From Gemmobacter sp. (lineage in GTDB: Bacteria; Pseudomonadota; Alphaproteobacteria; Rhodobacterales; Rhodobacteraceae), in assembly GCF_034676705.1 (NCBI RefSeq), contig NZ_JAUCBS010000013.1:2150501-2214500 (forward strand): a DNA stretch of 64,000 nucleotides, given 5' to 3'. Below, in pieces: positions 50,914 through 58,621 of the stretch (positions are counted from its first letter, which is position 1; each line of letters starts with the position of its first letter). The position numbers and the translations under genes are program-made. A model generated the notes under the pieces. The model had not been told where the DNA came from and made no database searches. It saw only the letters and a list, made by a program, of their open reading frames with translations.

Positions 50914-51693
50914 ATGAACCCAGTCGAAACCGTCCGCGACGGATCGGTGCTGACCATCCGCATCAACCGGCCAGAGCTGCGCAACGCCCTGAACGAAGCC
51001 GTGGCCCTGGGCATCGAAGCCGCGCTGGATGCGGCCGAGGCGGATGCGGGCATCCGCGCCGTGGTGCTGACCGGCGCGGGCGACAAGGCGTTCTGCGCCG
51101 GCGGCGATCTGCGCCCCGCCGCCGACGGCACGCCCTTTACCATCGACGCGGCCGATCCGCGCCATTACGTCGCCCGCCTGCTGCGCCGGATGGAGGCCTG
51201 CCGGCTGCCGCTGATCGCGCGGGTCAACGGCCATGCGCTGGCCGGCGGCATGGGGCTGGTCTGCGCCTGCGACATGGCGGTGATGGTCGACAGCGCGCTG
51301 ATCGGCGTCACCGAGGTGCGCGTGGGCCTGTTCCCCGCGATGATCCTGCCGTTCCTGCTGCGCGTCGTGCCGCCCCGCCGGATGATGGAGCTGTGCATCA
51401 CCGGCGAACCCGTGACGGGGGCCGAGGCTGCGGCCGAACGTTGGGTCAACTATGCCGTGCCGGCCGATCAGCTGGATGACAAGATGGCCTGGCTCTTGGG
51501 CCGCATCACCGACAAGTCGCCCACCGGCATTCGCCTTGGCAAGCAGGGCCTGCGCAAGGTGCGGGAAATGGCCACCGATCCGGCGCTGGAATATGCGCAG
51601 TTCATGCTGGCCAACATGGCCCGGACCGAGGATGCGCGCGAAGGGTTCAAGGCCTTTGCCGAAAAGCGCAAACCCGAATGGACGGGGCGGTGA
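50914..51693 (+). CDS. Enoyl-CoA hydratase family protein (first gene of atu-like operon)
   Basis: A 259-residue crotonase-fold protein. INRPELRNALNEAV, GDKAFCAGGDLRPA and NGHALAGGMGLVCACDMAVM (oxyanion hole) are present. The later Glu region reads VTEVRVGLFPAMILPFL. In atu clusters the equivalent enzyme, AtuE, hydrates isohexenylglutaconyl-CoA; in liu clusters LiuC hydrates methylglutaconyl-CoA. The sequence does not decide between them. GGGAGGA precedes the ATG at 50914. Confidence 0.85.
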   Translation: MNPVETVRDGSVLTIRINRPELRNALNEAVALGIEAALDAAEADAGIRAVVLTGAGDKAFCAGGDLRPAADGTPFTIDAADPRHYVARLLRRMEACRLPLIARVNGHALAGGMGLVCACDMAVMVDSALIGVTEVRVGLFPAMILPFLLRVVPPRRMMELCITGEPVTGAEAAAERWVNYAVPADQLDDKMAWLLGRITDKSPTGIRLGKQGLRKVREMATDPALEYAQFMLANMARTEDAREGFKAFAEKRKPEWTGR

Positions 51694-51695
51694 TC

Positions 51696-53498
51696 ATGGA
51701 CAGGATCGTTCGCATCGGCTGCGGCGCGGGGTTCTGGGGCGATACGCCCGAAGGGCCGGCGCAACTGGTCCGGGCCGGGGGCATCGACTATCTGGTGATG
51801 GATTATCTGGCCGAAATCACCATGTCGATCCTGGCCCGGATCAAGGCCAAGGATCCCAAGGCCGGCTATGCCACCGATTTCGTCTCGCTGGTGATGCGGC
51901 CCTTGGCGGCGCAGATCGCAGCGCAGAAGATCCGCGTCGTGACCAATGCGGGCGGGGTGAACCCGGCGGCCTGCCGCGACGCGCTGGTGGCGCTGTTCGC
52001 CGAACTGGGCCTGCCGCTGAAGGTCGCGCTGGTCGAGGGCGATGACCTGTCGCCGCAGATCGAGGAGATGCGCCCGGGCATCGCAGAGATGTTCAGCGGC
52101 GCCCCCCTGCCCGGCAAGCTGGCCAGCGTGAACGCCTATCTGGGCGCCTTCCCCATTGCCGAGGCGCTGGCGCGCGGGGCAGATGTGGTGGTGACCGGGC
52201 GCTGTGTGGATTCGGCGCTGGTGCTGGGGCCCTTGGTCCATGAATTCGGCTGGGGCCCGCAGGATTACGACCAGCTGTCGGGCGGCTCGCTGGCCGGGCA
52301 TGTCATCGAATGCGGCACGCAATGCACCGGCGGCGTGTTCACCGACTGGCGGCAGGTGCCAGGCTGGGACGACATGGGCTTTCCCATCGCCCTTTGTGCC
52401 GCCGATGGCAGCTTCGAGATCGTCAAGTCCGAGGGCACCGGCGGCCTGATCATCCCGGCCAGCATTGCCGAACAGATCGTGTATGAGGTCGGCGACCCCG
52501 GTGCCTATATCCTGCCCGACGTCACCTGCGACTGGCGCGGTGTGTCGGTGACCACGACCGGCGACAACCGCGTGCGGGTGTCGGGCGCGCGGGGGCGGGC
52601 GCCGACGGACCGGCTCAAGGTGTCCGCCACCTTCAGCGACGGCTGGCGCAGCGCCATCACCATGATGATCGCCGGCCGCGATGCGGTCGCCAAGGCCGAG
52701 GCGGTGGGCGCCGCCATCCTGCAACGCACATCCCGGCTGATCGCCGATGCCGGCCTGCCGGGGTTCAGCGAAACCTCGGTCGAGGTGCTGGGGGGCGAAT
52801 CGTCGTATGGCGCGAATTCGCAAGCCCGCGCCGCGCGCGAGGTGGTGCTGAAGATTGCCGTGCGCAGCCCGTCCAAGGATGCGCTGGAGATCTTCGGGCG
52901 CGAGATCTTTCCGGCTGCCACCGCCATGGTGCAAAGCCTGACGGGCTTTGCCGGGGGCCGGCCGAAACCGCAGCCGGTGGTGCGGCTGTTCAGCTTTCTG
53001 GCCGACAAGGCCCGCGTGATCCCGCACGTGCAGGATGATGCCGGCCGGGTCGCGGTGCCCTTCACGCTCCCGTCGGGTGCCGCCGCCTATTCGCCCGACC
53101 GTGCCGCAACCGTGCCGGTCGATGGCCCGCAGGTGCCCCTGATCGCGCTGGCGCATGGCCGGTCGGGCGACAAGGGCGACATTGCCAATATCGGCATCCT
53201 GGCCCGCGATCCGGCCTATCTGCCGGCGATCCTGTCGGGCGTGACGCCCGATCGCGTGGCCGACTGGTTCGCCCATTACGCACCCGCCCGGGTGGAACGG
53301 TTCGACTGGCCGGGGCTGTCGGGCATCAACCTGATGCTGCACGGCGGGCTTGGCGGCGGGGGCATCGCTTCGCTGCGGCACGATCCGCAGGGCAAGGCGC
53401 TGGCGCAAATCCTGCTCGACCTGCCGGTGTCCGTGCCGGCCGAATGGCTGGCCCCCGGCGGCCCGCTGGAGACCTGGGCAAAGGAGGCCCGCGCATGA
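51696..53498 (+). CDS. AtuA family protein (DUF1446 plus ferredoxin-fold domain)
   Basis: A 600-residue protein whose N-terminal about 450 residues are the DUF1446/AtuA domain (RIGCGAGFWGD, DYLAEITMSIL, TNAGGVNP, GRCVDSALVLGPL, GGSLAGHVIECGTQCTGG). The C-terminal about 110 residues are the AtuA-associated ferredoxin-like domain (HGRSGDKGDIANIGI). AtuA is required for growth on acyclic terpenes in Pseudomonas, but its biochemical role is unknown. It overlaps the biotin carboxylase start (ATGA). Confidence 0.85.
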   Translation: MDRIVRIGCGAGFWGDTPEGPAQLVRAGGIDYLVMDYLAEITMSILARIKAKDPKAGYATDFVSLVMRPLAAQIAAQKIRVVTNAGGVNPAACRDALVALFAELGLPLKVALVEGDDLSPQIEEMRPGIAEMFSGAPLPGKLASVNAYLGAFPIAEALARGADVVVTGRCVDSALVLGPLVHEFGWGPQDYDQLSGGSLAGHVIECGTQCTGGVFTDWRQVPGWDDMGFPIALCAADGSFEIVKSEGTGGLIIPASIAEQIVYEVGDPGAYILPDVTCDWRGVSVTTTGDNRVRVSGARGRAPTDRLKVSATFSDGWRSAITMMIAGRDAVAKAEAVGAAILQRTSRLIADAGLPGFSETSVEVLGGESSYGANSQARAAREVVLKIAVRSPSKDALEIFGREIFPAATAMVQSLTGFAGGRPKPQPVVRLFSFLADKARVIPHVQDDAGRVAVPFTLPSGAAAYSPDRAATVPVDGPQVPLIALAHGRSGDKGDIANIGILARDPAYLPAILSGVTPDRVADWFAHYAPARVERFDWPGLSGINLMLHGGLGGGGIASLRHDPQGKALAQILLDLPVSVPAEWLAPGGPLETWAKEARA

Positions 53499-54976
53499 GC
53501 CGCAAGATAACCAAGGTGCTGATCGCCAACCGGGGCGAAATCGCGGCCCGCATCATCCGCACGCTTGACAGTCTGGGGATCGCCTCGGTCGCCGTCCATC
53601 ACGCGGTCGAGGCGCGGGCGGCCCATGTCCGCATGGCGGGGCAAGCGGTGGAACTGCGCGGCGATACGCCGGTGGCCGCCCATCTGGATGCGGCCCAGAT
53701 CATCGCCGCCGCCCGCGCGACCGGGGCCGATGCCATTCATCCCGGCTATGGCTTCCTGTCGGAAAACGCCCGCTTTGCAAAGGCGGTCGAGGATGCGGGG
53801 ATCGTCTTCATCGGCCCTTCGGCCGATGTCATCGACCTGATGGGCGACAAGATTTCCGCCCGCAATTTTGCCGAACGCCATGGCGTGCCGGTGGCCCCGT
53901 CGGTGATGCCGACCGACGATCTGGATGCCTTTGCCCGCGATGCCGAAAAGATCGGCTTTCCCTTGCTGATCAAGGCGGCGGCGGGCGGCGGCGGCAAGGG
54001 CATGTCCATCGTCCGCTCGGCCGGAGAGATGCGCGAGGCGGCCCGCATCGCCTCGGGCGAGGCGCTGCGCTATTTCGGCGACGGCCGGGTCTATGCCGAA
54101 CTCTTTGTCGAGAACCCCCGCCATATCGAGGTTCAGGTGCTGGGCGATGGGGCGGGCAATGCCATCCATCTGTGGGAACGCGAATGTTCCGTGCAGCGCC
54201 GGTTCCAGAAGATCATCGAGGAAGCGCCGGCCGCCAACCTGCCGCCTGCCCTGCGGGACGAGATCTGCGGCTCGGCCGTCCGGCTGGCTGCGGCGGCGAA
54301 CTATCGCAACGCGGGCACGGTGGAATATATCCTTGGCGCCGACGGCCGGTTCTTCTTTCTGGAAATGAACACCCGGTTGCAGGTGGAACACCCGGTGACC
54401 GAGGAAATCACTGGGCTGGATCTGGTCGCCACGCAGGTGGCGATTGCCGAAGGGCGCGGCCTGCCCATGGCGCAGGCCGATGTGCCGCTGGCCGGCCATG
54501 CCATCGAATGCCGGATCTGCGCCGAAGACCCGGAAAACAGCTTCCTGCCGGAAACCGGCCGCATCCGCCGGCTGGACGTGCCGCAGGCCGACTGGCTGCG
54601 GTTTGAAAACGCGCTGGACCCCGGGCAGAAGGTGACGTCGGATTTCGACCCGATGCTGGCCAAGCTGGTGGTGCGCGGCGAGACGCGGGCGCAGGCGGTG
54701 GACCGTTCCATCGCGGCGCTGGAGGATCTGGCGTTGCTGGGGGTGGGCACCAACGTCGACTATCTGGCGCGGGTGCTGGACCATCCGGCCTTTCGCGCGG
54801 GCGATCTGTCCACCGGCTTCGTGGTGACCCATGCCGCCGATCTGGCCGAAACCGCCCCCGATGCGGCGACGCTGGACCGGGTGCTGATCGCCGCCGCGCT
54901 GGCCGACCATCACTTTGTGCAGCTGATCGACAACGTGCCCCAGCCGCATGCCAGCATGGGACAGTGGAGGAACTGA
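53495..54976 (+). CDS. Acyl-CoA carboxylase biotin carboxylase subunit
   Basis: A 493-residue biotin carboxylase, the ATP-dependent half of an acyl-CoA carboxylase. The N-terminal KVLIANRGEIAARIIRTL, the ATP-grasp loop KAAAGGGGKGM (about 163-173), WERECSVQRRFQKIIEEAPA and LEMNTRLQVEHPVTE are intact. It ends after the BC-specific region and lacks the carrier domain, which is a separate gene immediately downstream. Pseudomonas AtuF and LiuD keep these parts in one polypeptide. AAGGAGG precedes the ATG at 53495. Confidence 0.92.
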   Translation: MSRKITKVLIANRGEIAARIIRTLDSLGIASVAVHHAVEARAAHVRMAGQAVELRGDTPVAAHLDAAQIIAAARATGADAIHPGYGFLSENARFAKAVEDAGIVFIGPSADVIDLMGDKISARNFAERHGVPVAPSVMPTDDLDAFARDAEKIGFPLLIKAAAGGGGKGMSIVRSAGEMREAARIASGEALRYFGDGRVYAELFVENPRHIEVQVLGDGAGNAIHLWERECSVQRRFQKIIEEAPAANLPPALRDEICGSAVRLAAAANYRNAGTVEYILGADGRFFFLEMNTRLQVEHPVTEEITGLDLVATQVAIAEGRGLPMAQADVPLAGHAIECRICAEDPENSFLPETGRIRRLDVPQADWLRFENALDPGQKVTSDFDPMLAKLVVRGETRAQAVDRSIAALEDLALLGVGTNVDYLARVLDHPAFRAGDLSTGFVVTHAADLAETAPDAATLDRVLIAAALADHHFVQLIDNVPQPHASMGQWRN

Positions 54977-55437
54977 TGGCGGTGAAATTCACCCTTGGCG
55001 AGGCAGTACACGAGATTGCCGTTCTGGCCCGCCACCCGCTGACCCTGTCGGTCGATGGCCGCGTGCATGTCGTGGACCGTTCGGTCCCCGGGCCCCTGCT
55101 GGCCGGGGACGACAGCGAAACCATGGTGCGCCTGAACGGCCGCACCTTCCGCCTGCGCCGCATCGACCCGCGCGCCGAAGCCGCCGGACAGGGTGCTGCC
55201 GAGGATGAAATCCGCGCGCCCATGCCCGGCGCCGTGGTTTCTGTTCATGCGGCGGAGGGCGACCTGGTGAAGGCAGGCCAGACCATCGTCACCATCGAAA
55301 GCATGAAGCTGCAAACCGCCCTTCAGGCCCCGCGTGATGGCCTGCTGGCCGAGATCGCCTTTGGCGAAGGCGCCACATTCGAAAAAGACGCCGTGGTCGC
55401 CCGGCTGGAAGCACTGCCCAAAGGGGACAAGGCATGA
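54976..55437 (+). CDS. Biotin carboxyl carrier protein of the acyl-CoA carboxylase
   Basis: A 153-residue subunit. Residues about 1-75 resemble the linker (BT-like) region that precedes the carrier in MCC/GCC alpha chains, and about 80-150 form the biotinyl domain. The biotinylated Lys is K111 in IESMKLQT, so the motif is ESMKL rather than the more usual EAMKM. It overlaps the biotin carboxylase stop by one base (TGATG) and the carboxyltransferase start by 4 bp. A frameshift in a fused gene is unlikely because each junction has its own ribosome site (GGAGG before this start). Confidence 0.88.
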   Translation: MAVKFTLGEAVHEIAVLARHPLTLSVDGRVHVVDRSVPGPLLAGDDSETMVRLNGRTFRLRRIDPRAEAAGQGAAEDEIRAPMPGAVVSVHAAEGDLVKAGQTIVTIESMKLQTALQAPRDGLLAEIAFGEGATFEKDAVVARLEALPKGDKA

Positions 55438-57038
55438 GAAAGATCGTCTCGCGCATCAACACCTCGTCGGTCGAGTTCCGGCAATATGCCGCGCACAACC
55501 GCGCGCTGGTGGCCGAATTCCGCGCCAAGCAGCAGGCCGCCCGCCACGACCGCCCCGCCCGCGATCTGGAGCGGCTGGCCAGTCAGGGCAAGATGCGCCC
55601 GCGCGACCGCATCGAAAAGCTGATCGACCCGGGCACGCCGTTCCTGGAGCTGTCCTCGCTGGCGGCCAACATGGAATATGATGGCGAAAGCCCCTCGGCC
55701 AGTTCCATCGTCGGCATCGGCGTGGTCTCGGGGCGCGAGGTGATCATCCGTGCCGACGACCCGACGGTCAAGGGCGGCGCCTGGTATCCGCTGACCGTGA
55801 AAAAGATGGTCCGCGCGCTGGACATCGCCATCGAAAACCGCATGCCCATGGTCCACCTGTGCGACAGCGCGGGCGGCAACCTGACGCTGCAATCCGACCT
55901 GTTCCCCGACAAGCACATGGCGGGGCGCATCTTCCGCAGCCAGTCCATCCTGTCCAAGATGGGGGTGAAACAGCTGTCGCTGGTGTTCGGCCATTGCACC
56001 GCCGGCGGGGCCTATATTCCGGCGCTGTCGGATTATTCGGTCATCGTGCAGGGCACCGGCGCAGTGTTCCTTGGCGGCCCCCCGCTGGTCAAGGCCGCGA
56101 CAGGCGCGATTGTCAGCGTCGAGGATCTGGGCGGCGCGCGGATGCATACCTCGGTTTCCGGCACCTGCGATTACCCCGCCGCGACCGAGGACGAGGCGAT
56201 CCTGATCGGGCGCGAGATCGTGGCGCAATGGGAACAGCCGAAGAAATGGGACATCCAGCGCGAAACGCCCGAACCCCCCGCCTATGACCCCGAAGATCTG
56301 TACGGCATCATCCCCGACAACATCAAAACCCAGTTCGACATGCGCGAGGTCATCGCGCGGATCGTCGATGGCAGCCGCTTCCATGAATACCAGCCGAACT
56401 ACGGCACCACGCTGGTCTGCGGCTTTGCCAATATCTGGGGCTACAAGGTTGGGATCCTTGGCAACAACGGCGTGCTGTTCAACGATTCCAGCCTCAAGGG
56501 CGCGCATTTCATCGAACTGTGCAACCAGAACAACACCCCGCTGGTGTTCTTGCAAAACATCACCGGCTACATGATCGGGCAGGACTACGAGCGGCGCGGC
56601 ATCACCAAGGACGGCGCCAAGATGATCATGGCGCAAAGCTGTTCGCATGTGCCGAAGTTCACCGTGATGGTGAACGGCAGCTTCGGCGCGGGCAATTACG
56701 GCATGTGCGGCCGTGCATTCGACGGGCGCTTCCTGTTCGCCTGGCCGAACCACCAGATCGGCGTGATGGGCGGCGATCAGGCCGCCAACACCCTGATGGA
56801 GGTCAAGGCCAACCAGATGAAGCGCGCCGGCGCCTTTGACCAGTCGGAACTGGACACGCTGTGGGACACCACCCGCAAGGCCTATCAGGATCAGCTGTCG
56901 GCGTATTATTCCACCTCGCAGATCTGGGACGACGGCATGATCGACCCGGTGGATACCCGCAACGCGCTGGGAATCTCCATTTCGGCGGCGCTGAACGCGC
57001 CTCCGGGCCAGCAGGGCTATGGCGTGTTCCGCTTTTAG
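55434..57038 (+). CDS. Acyl-CoA carboxylase carboxyltransferase beta subunit (MCC/GCC type)
   Basis: A 534-residue carboxyltransferase that accepts CO2 from biotin and carboxylates a branched enoyl-CoA. The N- and C-crotonase domains are visible: GHCTAGGAYIPALSDYSVIV (about 184-203), GGPPLVKAATGAIV (about 212-225) and FLQNITGYMIGQDYE (about 369-383). It aligns with 3-methylcrotonyl-CoA (LiuB) and geranyl-CoA (AtuC) carboxylases. The pocket residue that separates them (Phe in MCC, Gly in GCC) needs alignment to place. Neighbour AtuA favours a terpenoid substrate. Confidence 0.9.
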   Translation: MRKIVSRINTSSVEFRQYAAHNRALVAEFRAKQQAARHDRPARDLERLASQGKMRPRDRIEKLIDPGTPFLELSSLAANMEYDGESPSASSIVGIGVVSGREVIIRADDPTVKGGAWYPLTVKKMVRALDIAIENRMPMVHLCDSAGGNLTLQSDLFPDKHMAGRIFRSQSILSKMGVKQLSLVFGHCTAGGAYIPALSDYSVIVQGTGAVFLGGPPLVKAATGAIVSVEDLGGARMHTSVSGTCDYPAATEDEAILIGREIVAQWEQPKKWDIQRETPEPPAYDPEDLYGIIPDNIKTQFDMREVIARIVDGSRFHEYQPNYGTTLVCGFANIWGYKVGILGNNGVLFNDSSLKGAHFIELCNQNNTPLVFLQNITGYMIGQDYERRGITKDGAKMIMAQSCSHVPKFTVMVNGSFGAGNYGMCGRAFDGRFLFAWPNHQIGVMGGDQAANTLMEVKANQMKRAGAFDQSELDTLWDTTRKAYQDQLSAYYSTSQIWDDGMIDPVDTRNALGISISAALNAPPGQQGYGVFRF

Positions 57039-57050
57039 GGAGGGTGGTCG

Positions 57051-57821
57051 ATGGCATGGGAAGATGTGCGGCTGGACATTGCGGGCGGCATCGCCCGCAT
57101 CACGGTGACCCGGCCCGACAAGCTGAACGCGATGCGCGACCAGACGGCGGATGAGCTGCTGGCCGCGATCCAGGGCGCCGAGGCAGGCGGCGCCCGCGCC
57201 GTCCTGCTGACCGGCGAAGGGCGGGCCTTCGGCGCCGGCTATGACCTTGCCACGCTGGATCCTGCCGCCGTGCCCGATCTGGCCCGCGTGTTGCAGGATC
57301 ACTTCAACCCGGTCGTGCGGGCCATGCGCAGCTCCCCCCTACCGATCGTGGCGGCGGTGAACGGCGCCTGCGCGGGGGCCTCGGTGGGCCTTGCGCTGGC
57401 GGCGGATATCGTCATCGCCGCCCGGTCGGCCTTTTTCTACGAACCCTTCGTCGGCATCGCGCTGGTGCCCGACGCCGGGAACACCCTGTTCCTGCCCCGG
57501 ATTGCCGGCCGCATCCGCGCCTCGGCCGCGATGCTGCTGGGCGACCGGATCACGGCGGATCAGGCCGAACGCTGGGGCCTGGTGTGGAAAGTGGTCGAGA
57601 CCGATGCCCTGCTGCCGGAGGCCGAGGCGATCTGCGCCCGGCTGGCCGATCGAGCGCCTTCGGCCATCGCCTGGACGAAACAGCTGATCGCCCGCGCCTC
57701 GGAACCCGATCTGGATCCGATGCTGGACATGGAACGCGATCTGCAAGGCGCCGCCGGCCGCAGCCCGGCGATGCGCGCGGCCGTCGATGCGTTCTTCGCC
57801 GCCCGGGGGGCCAAGGCATGA
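57051..57821 (+). CDS. Enoyl-CoA hydratase family protein (second in operon)
   Basis: A 256-residue crotonase-fold protein. VTRPDKLNAMRDQTADELL, GEGRAFGAGYDLATLD and NGACAGASVGLALAADIVIA are present. The loop FFYEPFVGIALVPDAGNTLFLPRIAG resembles the PaaG/PaaB type, where an Asp acts in place of the second Glu. It starts 12 bp after the carboxyltransferase and is coupled to the next gene by ATGA. Two crotonase enzymes in one operon suggest two successive steps. Confidence 0.85.
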   Translation: MAWEDVRLDIAGGIARITVTRPDKLNAMRDQTADELLAAIQGAEAGGARAVLLTGEGRAFGAGYDLATLDPAAVPDLARVLQDHFNPVVRAMRSSPLPIVAAVNGACAGASVGLALAADIVIAARSAFFYEPFVGIALVPDAGNTLFLPRIAGRIRASAAMLLGDRITADQAERWGLVWKVVETDALLPEAEAICARLADRAPSAIAWTKQLIARASEPDLDPMLDMERDLQGAAGRSPAMRAAVDAFFAARGAKA

Positions 57822-58462
57822 CCGCCGCCGCCCTTGCCCCCACCGCCTTCATCAACAGCGACCATCCCGACATCCGCGCCTTTGCGGCCGCCCATGCCGG
57901 CTCGGGCAGCCCGCGCGACAAGGCGGTGGCACTGGCGGCGGCGGTGCGCGATGCGGTGCCCTACAGTCTTTACGCGTTTCAGGTCGCGCCGGAACCGCTG
58001 GTCGCCTCGGCCGTGCTGGCCGCCCCGTCGGCCTATTGCGTGCCCAAGGCGGTGCTGCTGGCCGCCACCGCCCGCGCCGCCGGCATTCCGGCGCGGGTGG
58101 GCTTTGCCGATGTCAGGAACCACCTCACCTCGCCCCGGTTCGAAGCGATGATGGACGAGCCGAATTTCCGCTGGCACGCCTATACCGCGCTGCACATCGA
58201 GGGCCGCTGGCTCAAGGCCACCCCCGCCTTCGACCGCGTCCTATGCGAAAAGAACGGCGTCGCCGTCCTGACCTTTGACGGCACGCAGGACAGCATCTTT
58301 CAACCCTTCGACACCGCAGGGCGCAAGTCTATGGAATACATCGCCTTTCATGGCGAATTCGACGACCTGCCCTATGACCGCTTCGCGTCCGAGATGCGGC
58401 GGATCTACCCCCGCCTGCTGGCCAATCTGGCCCGCATCCGCGCCGAACGGACCGCGCTCTAG
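57818..58462 (+). CDS. Transglutaminase-like protein in carboxylase operon
   Basis: A 214-residue transglutaminase-fold protein with the complete Cys-His-Asp triad: C74 in SAYCVPKAVLLAATARAAGIPAR, H120 in FRWHAYTALHIEGRW, and D139 in TPAFD. It has no signal peptide, so it should be cytoplasmic. The fold serves peptidases, amidases and acyltransferases. It overlaps the preceding hydratase gene (ATGA), so it belongs to the operon, but no role in acyl-CoA degradation is known to me. It may process a CoA or carnitine amide or an accessory protein. Confidence 0.85.
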   Translation: MTAAALAPTAFINSDHPDIRAFAAAHAGSGSPRDKAVALAAAVRDAVPYSLYAFQVAPEPLVASAVLAAPSAYCVPKAVLLAATARAAGIPARVGFADVRNHLTSPRFEAMMDEPNFRWHAYTALHIEGRWLKATPAFDRVLCEKNGVAVLTFDGTQDSIFQPFDTAGRKSMEYIAFHGEFDDLPYDRFASEMRRIYPRLLANLARIRAERTAL

Positions 58463-58553
58463 TTTCGCTCTGATCGAAATATCCTCGGGTGGGTCCAGGG
58501 AGGGCCCGAGGGCCCTTCCTGGCGGGGGGCGCCGGGGGGCTGGCCCCCCGGCC
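58463..58553. repeat. Dispersed intergenic element, copy F
   Basis: CGCTCTGATCGAAATATCC starts at 58466, preceded by TTT. Hairpin 1 is CCAGGGAGGGCC (58495-58506) with GGCCCTTCCTGG (58511-58522), with one G-T pair. Hairpin 2 is CCGGGGGGC (58532-58540) with GCCCCCCGG (58543-58551). It lies immediately after the last gene of the carboxylase operon and probably ends its transcript. Confidence 0.78.
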
Positions 58554-58566
58554 CTGCCCAGATTGC

Positions 58567-58581
58567 GAACATAGCGCGAAC
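58567..58581. promoter_or_regulatory. LexA (SOS) box upstream of the UvrD-type helicase
   Basis: GAAC (58567-58570), 7 bases, GAAC (58578-58581) exactly matches the alphaproteobacterial SOS box GAAC-N7-GAAC. It sits just upstream of where a -35 would be for a TATACT -10 box at 58609-58614. The gene starts at 58622. Confidence 0.75.
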
Positions 58582-58621
58582 AGTGCTTTTCCCTGCCGCC
58601 AAAGGCGCTATACTGCCGGCC

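Noticed and set aside
53495..55437. Frameshift splitting a fused biotin carboxylase-carrier gene
   Set aside because: The carrier has its own GGAGG ribosome site and ATG overlapping the stop, as in deliberate coupled genes, and no disrupted domain is seen.
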